From Actinomycetota bacterium (GTDB lineage: Bacteria; Actinomycetota; Acidimicrobiia; Acidimicrobiales; Ilumatobacteraceae): a stretch of 41,507 nucleotides of DNA. The translations under genes were made by a program, and so were the position numbers. The notes beneath the pieces are model-generated. The model was not told the origin of the DNA. It searched no databases and was given only the letters and a program-made list of their open reading frames with translations. The stretch is taken from assembly GCA_015767405.1 (NCBI GenBank), contig JADWMG010000008.1:1-41507 (forward strand), read 5' to 3'. Of the stretch, positions 35,419 to 41,507 are shown piece by piece. How positions within the stretch are numbered: the first letter of the stretch is position 1; every line of letters starts with the position of its first letter.

Positions 35419-35975
35419 GCGTGATCGAGCGGTTGTTGCGTCGCGACGCACCTGAGTCGGTGGCGAGCACCGTCGGGCTCGAGATTTCGAAACTGCGACG
35501 TCGTGACCTTCGAAGCGGTGTGATGACAATCGAAGCTGCGAGCTACCCGCGCCCATGGTCGCGAGGTGTGTTCGAGAGCGAGATCGAACAGATGAAGTCA
35601 GGATCGCGGCACTATCTCGTGGGTCGTCGTAGGCGGACGATTGTCGGGTACGCAGGATTGTGGTTCACGCCCGACGAGGCTCACGTCACGAACGTTGCTG
35701 TCGACCCGGAACAACACCGGTCCGGCGTTGCCAGCCGCCTGTTGCTGGCCCAGGCTGACGAGGCGATCAGCCGAGGTTGTCCGGCGTGGACGCTCGAAGT
35801 GAGGGCGTCGAGTGTCGGAGCACAAGAGCTCTATCGTCGGTTTGGTTTCTGTCCGGCTGGGGTCAGGAAGAAGTACTACGAAAATACCGAGGATGCCATC
35901 GTGATGTGGTGTAACGATATTCAGAGCACCGACTATGCATTGCGTCTCGACGAGATTCGCGAGCGGCTCGCGTGA
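35415..35975 (+). CDS. rimI: Ribosomal-protein S18-alanine N-acetyltransferase RimI-like
   Basis: A 186-residue GNAT enzyme of the RimI type, predicted to acetylate the N-terminus of S18 or other proteins. Motifs: EAASYPRPWSRGVFESEI, VTNVAVDPEQHRSGVASRLL (acetyl-CoA loop) and LEVRASSVGAQELYRRFGFC, followed by RKKYYENTEDAIVMW. About 30 N-terminal residues precede the usual domain start. Its place between tsaB and tsaD supports the assignment. Confidence 0.92.
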   Translation: MSVIERLLRRDAPESVASTVGLEISKLRRRDLRSGVMTIEAASYPRPWSRGVFESEIEQMKSGSRHYLVGRRRRTIVGYAGLWFTPDEAHVTNVAVDPEQHRSGVASRLLLAQADEAISRGCPAWTLEVRASSVGAQELYRRFGFCPAGVRKKYYENTEDAIVMWCNDIQSTDYALRLDEIRERLA

Positions 35976-37000
35976 GCCCCGACGTCGTGGTGGACGACTC
36001 CACTCTCGTGCTCGGTATCGAGACCAGTTGTGACGAAACCGCGGCGGCCCTCGTCATGGGGGGCTTCGATGTCCTGTCGAGCGTTGTCTCCACACAAGTG
36101 GAACTACACGCCGACTTTGGCGGCGTGGTTCCGGAGATCGCCTCGAGGGCGCATCTCGAGGCCCTCAATCCGATCGTCGCCAGAGCGATTGTGGAATCCG
36201 GCGCCGAGGCGGATCGAATTGACGCGGTTGCTTGCACGGTGGGCCCAGGATTGATCGGCGCATTGCTCGTGGGCGTGTCGGCGGCCAAATCGTTGGCTCT
36301 GGCCTGGGATGTGCCGTTCATCGGCGTCAACCACATGGAGGCGCACCTGTATGCCGCCTTCCTCGAGGACCCCTCGCTCGAATTCCCGCTTCTCGTGTTA
36401 CTCGTTTCCGGTGGGCACACGATGCTGATCGAGATGCAGGATCATGGTCAATACCGGCTTGTCGGACAGACCATCGACGATGCGGCGGGCGAGGCGTTCG
36501 ACAAGGTGGCGAGGTTCCTCGATTTGGGTTATCCGGGTGGACCGGCTGTCGACAGAGCCGCGATGCTCGGCGATCCGGAGGCAATTCGCTTTCCGAGGGC
36601 GATGCTGAATGACGGATACAACTTCTCATTCAGCGGCCTGAAGACATCGGTGATGAACTACGTCCGTAAGCATCCCGATGTTGGTTCGGCGGACGTTGCC
36701 GCCTCCTTTCAGGCGGCCGTCGTCGACGTACTGGTGAGCAAGGCTCGGCGAGCGGCTGCAGAAGTTGGTGCGACTGGAATCGTGCTCGGTGGTGGGGTGG
36801 CGGCGAACTCGTTGCTCCGCGAAGAGATGCTCGGTGCCTGTGAGCAAGATGGAATCCAGGGATTCCTACCGGGTCGCTCAATGTGCACGGACAATGCAGC
36901 AATGATCGCGGCAGCGGGATGGCATCGCCTGCGTTCTGATGGCCCAACCTCTCTCGATGTTGGTGCTACGCCGAACCTGCGTCTCCCCTTCATCGACTGA
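35972..37000 (+). CDS. tsaD: tRNA N6-adenosine threonylcarbamoyltransferase TsaD
   Basis: Transfers threonylcarbamoyl to A37 of ANN-decoding tRNAs. The 342-residue product has LGIETSCDETAAALV, GGVVPEIASRAHLEALNPIV, the metal-binding HMEAH (His121 and His125), LVSGGHTMLIEM, and the C-terminal CTDNAAMIAAAGWHRL. The GTG start overlaps the rimI stop by four bases. Confidence 0.97.
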   Translation: MSPDVVVDDSTLVLGIETSCDETAAALVMGGFDVLSSVVSTQVELHADFGGVVPEIASRAHLEALNPIVARAIVESGAEADRIDAVACTVGPGLIGALLVGVSAAKSLALAWDVPFIGVNHMEAHLYAAFLEDPSLEFPLLVLLVSGGHTMLIEMQDHGQYRLVGQTIDDAAGEAFDKVARFLDLGYPGGPAVDRAAMLGDPEAIRFPRAMLNDGYNFSFSGLKTSVMNYVRKHPDVGSADVAASFQAAVVDVLVSKARRAAAEVGATGIVLGGGVAANSLLREEMLGACEQDGIQGFLPGRSMCTDNAAMIAAAGWHRLRSDGPTSLDVGATPNLRLPFID

Positions 37001-37024
37001 CCGCCCGATACCGTTGATTCGGTT

Positions 37025-38170
37025 ATGACATTTCAGATCGGTGAGTTTGAGCTGTCAGCTCCGGTTGTACTCGCGCCTATGGCGGGAGTTACCAACGCGC
37101 CATTCCGGGCGATGTGCCGGCGGTTTGCGCCCGGCCTCGTGTACGTCAACGAGATGGTCATGGCCACACCGGTGGTGTACGGCAACGACAAGACGAGTCG
37201 GATGATCAGCTTTGGCCCCGACGAGCACCCGCGGAGTCTTCAGCTCTACGGCAGTGACCCAGAGATCATGGGCCAGGCTGTGGCCAAGTTGTGCGATGCG
37301 GGCCGTGTCGATCACATCGACATCAACTTCGGTTGTCCTGCCGCCAAGGTCACTCGCCGCGGTGGAGGTGCAGCAGTTCCCGCACGGCCCGAACTGCTTC
37401 GCGCGATCCTGCGTGCCGCGGTTTCAAACGCGACCCCATACGGTGTCCCGGTAACGGCCAAGTTCCGGCTGGGCCTCTTCGACGACTGGCTGACGCACAT
37501 TCGCACGGGCGAGGTGTGCGCTGACGAGGGAGTCGCGGCGATTGCGCTTCATGCCCGGACCGTTCAACAGCACTATTCGGGCGAGGCCCGTTGGGAAGCC
37601 ATTGCCGAACTGAAGCAAGCTGTCGGTTCGATCCCGGTCCTCGGCAACGGGGATATCTGGCAGGCGCAGGATGCGGTTCGAATGATGGCCGAAACAGGGT
37701 GTGATGGTGTTGTCATCGGCCGCGGCTGCCTCGGTCGCCCGTGGTTGTTCGGCGACCTTGTCGACGCGCTCAGTGGCAGGGAAGTCAGGCCCAGTCGCAA
37801 CCTCGGTGAGGTGATGGCAGTTCTGATCGACCACGCGCGGTTGCTCGTCGATCACATGGGTGAGGACCACGCGATGCGTGACTTCCGTAAACACACCGGC
37901 TGGTACATCAGCGGCTACCCAGTCGGGCCCGAGATTCGTCGGCGATTCTCGATGATCAAGAGCTTGATGGAACTTGAAGACGTGATCGCTGATCTGGACC
38001 CGGCTGCGCAAATCGTCGAAGGTGGAGAACGCATCAAGCGTGGCCACACGAACGGACCGGTGAAGGTGAGTCTTCCCGAAGGTTGGCTCGACGACCACCA
38101 GCGCGAGCAGTTGATCGACGATGTCACGGTGCCAGACGACGGCAACTTGCTTACTCTCTCCGGAGGCTGA
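37025..38170 (+). CDS. tRNA-dihydrouridine synthase (Dus family)
   Basis: Reduces specific uridines in tRNA with FMN and NADPH. The 381-residue product has APVVLAPMAGVTNAPFRAMC (FMN site), DHIDINFGCPAAKVTRRGGG with catalytic Cys104, the HARTVQQHYSGEARWE segment, and GNGDIWQAQDAV with IGRGCLGRPWLF. The domain order fits the DusB-like actinobacterial group, though specificity cannot be read. It sits beside the t6A genes and maf. Confidence 0.94.
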   Translation: MTFQIGEFELSAPVVLAPMAGVTNAPFRAMCRRFAPGLVYVNEMVMATPVVYGNDKTSRMISFGPDEHPRSLQLYGSDPEIMGQAVAKLCDAGRVDHIDINFGCPAAKVTRRGGGAAVPARPELLRAILRAAVSNATPYGVPVTAKFRLGLFDDWLTHIRTGEVCADEGVAAIALHARTVQQHYSGEARWEAIAELKQAVGSIPVLGNGDIWQAQDAVRMMAETGCDGVVIGRGCLGRPWLFGDLVDALSGREVRPSRNLGEVMAVLIDHARLLVDHMGEDHAMRDFRKHTGWYISGYPVGPEIRRRFSMIKSLMELEDVIADLDPAAQIVEGGERIKRGHTNGPVKVSLPEGWLDDHQREQLIDDVTVPDDGNLLTLSGG

Positions 38171-38173
38171 CCT

Positions 38174-38776
38174 GTGATCCGCCTTCCTTCAGACGTCGAG
38201 CTCGTCTTGGCGTCGTCGTCAGCTCGGCGCTCCGAGCTGCTCTCACAGGTTGGGCTCACTTTCGAGATTCGGCCAGCGGACATCGACGAGTCCGTCCACG
38301 CCGGCGAGCCACCCATCGAATATGTCCGACGATTGTCAGTCGAAAAGGCAGCGGCCGTCGCTCGTCCCGGAGAGATAGTGGTGGCTGCCGATACGACAGT
38401 CGAGGTTGACGGAGAGATCCTTGCCAAGCCCGTTGACGGCGACGATGCACGCAGGATGCTGCGGCTGCTTTCTGGCAGAGTGCACCAGGTCCACACGGGT
38501 GTCACGGTGGCGATGACGGGAGCAGCTGGTCGTCCATCAACATCGCACACGCAGGTCGTGCACACGGCAGTCACGTTCGTCGAGCTCGACGACGCGACGG
38601 TCGACTGGTATGTCAGAACAGGTGAGCCGGATGGCAAGGCAGGTGGGTACGCCATTCAAGGTGCCGGTGGGGCATTGGTCGAGCGTCTCGACGGCAGTGT
38701 CACCAATGTGATCGGACTGCCACTCGCCGAGACTTTGGAGACGATTCGGTTGGCACTCTCGGGTCGCGGTTGCTAA
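38174..38776 (+). CDS. maf: Maf-like nucleotide pyrophosphatase
   Basis: Hydrolyses non-canonical or excess nucleoside triphosphates. The 200-residue product begins with [19 protein letters not shown], then has [18 protein letters not shown] containing the catalytic Asp, and [15 protein letters not shown]. The end has [20 protein letters not shown] and VTNVIGLPL, all standard for Maf. The GTG start lies three bases after the dus stop. Its stop codon overlaps the -35 box of groES. Confidence 0.93.
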   Translation: MIRLPSDVELVLASSSARRSELLSQVGLTFEIRPADIDESVHAGEPPIEYVRRLSVEKAAAVARPGEIVVAADTTVEVDGEILAKPVDGDDARRMLRLLSGRVHQVHTGVTVAMTGAAGRPSTSHTQVVHTAVTFVELDDATVDWYVRTGEPDGKAGGYAIQGAGGALVERLDGSVTNVIGLPLAETLETIRLALSGRGC

Positions 38777-38798
38777 GCGCATAATCTCCTCATAGGAT
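38770..38798 (+). promoter_or_regulatory. groES-groEL promoter
   Basis: TTGCTA (38770-38775) and TAGGAT (38793-38798) are spaced by 17 bp directly before the CIRCE element. Transcription would start within the CIRCE operator, consistent with repression by HrcA. Confidence 0.5.
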
Positions 38799-38824
38799 TG
38801 GCACTCTGTCGGGACGAGTGCTAA
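38798..38824 (+). promoter_or_regulatory. CIRCE operator (HrcA binding site)
   Basis: TTGGCACTC-N9-GAGTGCTAA matches the CIRCE consensus TTAGCACTC-N9-GAGTGCTAA with one mismatch and exact spacing. It overlaps the groES promoter start. HrcA-CIRCE repression is relieved on heat shock in many bacteria, including actinobacteria. Confidence 0.95.
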
Positions 38825-38883
38825 CTCGTATTCCGGCTCGTCAATACATCCGTAAGTGAAAAAGCCAATTGGAGGCTTGCACC

Positions 38884-39177
38884 ATGAATTTGAAGCCGCT
38901 GGATGACCGCATCGTGGTCAGGCCCAACGAACCCGAGACGCAGACCGCATCCGGTCTCGTCATCCCGGACACCGCTAAGGAAAAGCCTCAGCAGGGCGAA
39001 GTCCTTGCAGTCGGTCCCGGAAAGCGTTCCGAGACCACGGGCGAAGTGATCCCCGTCGACCTGAGTGTCGGCGACACCGTCCTGTATTCGAAGTACGGCG
39101 GGACAGAAGTCGCCGTTGACGGCGAAGACCTGCTCGTACTCAATGGACGCGACGTCTTGGCGATCGTCCACAACTGA
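38884..39177 (+). CDS. groES: Co-chaperonin GroES
   Basis: GroES is the heptameric lid of the GroEL chaperonin. The 97-residue product starts [20 protein letters not shown] and includes the mobile loop [20 protein letters not shown] and the [17 protein letters not shown] region. ATG 38884 follows a GGAGG site with good spacing. A preceding in-frame codon (38869) is rejected as it would include that site. Confidence 0.97.
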   Translation: MNLKPLDDRIVVRPNEPETQTASGLVIPDTAKEKPQQGEVLAVGPGKRSETTGEVIPVDLSVGDTVLYSKYGGTEVAVDGEDLLVLNGRDVLAIVHN

Positions 39178-39182
39178 ACTGA

Positions 39183-40838
<1,656 letters not shown>

Positions 40839-40874
40839 AGAGGGCAACCCCCTCTGAACACCAGCTGATTATTG

Positions 40875-40902
40875 CGAGGCCCCGGGGTAACCCGGGGCCT
40901 CG
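40875..40902 (+). terminator. groEL terminator hairpin
   Basis: CGAGGCCCCGGG and CCCGGGGCCTCG form a perfect 12-bp stem around a GTAA loop, 37 bp after groEL. No T-tract follows. GC-rich stems without U-tails are common as terminators in actinobacteria. Confidence 0.85.
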
Positions 40903-40929
40903 ACGCGTCTCTGGTGCAGCGCTACTCGG

Positions 40930-40935
40930 TAATCT
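40930..40935 (+). promoter_or_regulatory. Candidate -10 box for the terminal membrane protein gene
   Basis: TAATCT ends eight bases before ATG 40944 with no Shine-Dalgarno in between, so a leaderless start is possible. Low certainty. Confidence 0.3.
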
Positions 40936-40943
40936 CAACATTG

Positions 40944-41432
40944 ATGGTCAAAATCGAGCGAGCCCGTCGACCGTTCTGGATGCACCAAATTGTCGAGTAC
41001 ATGCTTGGCCTCATCCTGATCGCGGCGGCAGTACAGCAACCAAATCCCGCCGTTCCAGCAGTAATGGGTCTGCTGATAATTCTGAACGCGGCGATCACCA
41101 TCGGGCCTGCTGGTGCGTTCCGAATCATGAGTCGCAAGGTGCATCGGGTATTGGACCTTCTCGTGATCGCGATACTCGCCGCATCGACCTTGCAGACGTG
41201 GGTTGATGAGGACACGACTGGGCGCTTGGTGGTCGGTGCGATCACGTTTGTGCTTTTCATCGTGTGGTTTCACACCGACTTCGACGAACGCTCTGACCGC
41301 AAGGCACGCCGCGCCGCGCGGGCCAAACCGCAGAGTGAAGAACTCGGTAAGCAAGCGGGACGTGTGGTCGGCGACACCGTCAACTCACTCAAGCGTTGGA
41401 AAGACTCGATCGGCGACGATGACGACGAGTAG
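40944..41432 (+). CDS. Small membrane protein of unknown function
   Basis: A 162-residue protein not recognised as a named family. Three to four hydrophobic segments are visible: EYMLGLILIAAAVQQ and VMGLLIILNAAITIG in the N-terminal half, VLDLLVIAILAAS and VVGAITFVLFIVWFHT in the second. The C-terminal 45 residues are charged (KARRAARAKPQSEELG) and end in acidic DDDDE. It follows the groEL terminator, so it is separately transcribed. The ATG at 40944 starts the protein just before the basic first residues (KIERARRPFWMH). An earlier in-frame GTG-type opening at 40872 lies in the terminator and is rejected. Confidence 0.7.
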   Translation: MVKIERARRPFWMHQIVEYMLGLILIAAAVQQPNPAVPAVMGLLIILNAAITIGPAGAFRIMSRKVHRVLDLLVIAILAASTLQTWVDEDTTGRLVVGAITFVLFIVWFHTDFDERSDRKARRAARAKPQSEELGKQAGRVVGDTVNSLKRWKDSIGDDDDE

Positions 41433-41447
41433 GCGTTCTCCCTCATT

Positions 41448-41498
41448 CGAACGCGTGAACGTATTGCGCACATAGTGCGCAACTTGTTCACGCGTTCG
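41448..41498. repeat. Palindromic intergenic repeat family B, copy 2
   Basis: A 51-bp hairpin element 15 bp after the stop of the last gene. The outer stem CGAACGCGTGAAC/GTTCACGCGTTCG is perfect over 13 bp. A three-base mismatch follows, then the inner stem TTGCGCAC/GTGCGCAA with loop ATA. 48 of 51 positions match copy 1 at 29809-29859. No ORF or T-tract. Confidence 0.9.
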
Positions 41499-41507
41499 GA
41501 GGTCGTA

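Overview
The window is a 41.5-kb chromosomal housekeeping block from a GC-rich actinobacterium. Gene order (S10-spc-alpha ribosomal cluster, then truA, rplM-rpsI, glmM-glmS-acpS, nnr-alr-tsaE-tsaB-rimI-tsaD, groES-groEL) is the actinobacterial arrangement. The zinc-type S14, the truA-rplM-rpsI-glmM linkage, the CIRCE operator and several possible leaderless starts fit this. An Acidimicrobiia-like lineage is my best guess; it is an inference from gene content, not a computed placement.

Layout. 1-1.9 kb: the end of an acidic lipoprotein gene and an HtrA-type membrane-anchored protease. 1.9-13.7 kb: rplC-rplD-rplW-rplB-rpsS-rplV-rpsC-rplP-rpmC-rpsQ, then rplN to rplO, secY and adk, all on the plus strand and tightly packed. 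rpsJ, which normally heads the S10 operon, is absent. 13.7-16.1 kb: a minus-strand lipoprotein and a divergent TetR regulator sit between adk and infA, where map is usually found. 16.1-20.2 kb: infA, rpmJ, rpsM, rpsK, rpsD, rpoA, rplQ, truA. 20.2-23.5 kb: a PAS-PAS-GGDEF-EAL protein (minus) and a divergent GT4 glycosyltransferase interrupt the truA-rplM linkage. 23.6-29.8 kb: rplM, rpsI, glmM, a very large GlmS-like protein and acpS. 29.9-38.8 kb: an acyl-CoA synthetase, nnr, alr, the t6A set tsaE-tsaB-rimI-tsaD, a dihydrouridine synthase and maf. 38.8-41.5 kb: CIRCE-controlled groES-groEL, a strong terminator hairpin and a small membrane protein.

Functionally the block covers translation (ribosomal proteins, IF-1, RNA polymerase alpha, tRNA modification by TruA, Dus and the t6A proteins), protein export and folding (SecY, HtrA, GroESL), nucleotide repair and housecleaning (Adk, Nnr, Maf) and envelope precursor supply (GlmM/GlmS to UDP-GlcNAc, Alr to D-Ala, AcpS).

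The most unusual content is of two kinds. First, the GlmS-like enzyme is 1126 residues, nearly twice the normal size. Its catalytic motifs are retained, but it carries an insertion of about 133 residues inside the glutaminase domain, about 100 extra residues near the end of the isomerase domain and a C-terminal extension of about 190 residues. Second, three unrelated families of short palindromic intergenic repeats each occur twice: family A at 1904-1971 and 13690-13757, family B at 29809-29859 and 41448-41498, and family C as a tandem pair at 25825-25950. The two family-A copies bracket the rplC-adk block exactly at the points where rpsJ and map are missing, and their stems show a compensatory base-pair change.
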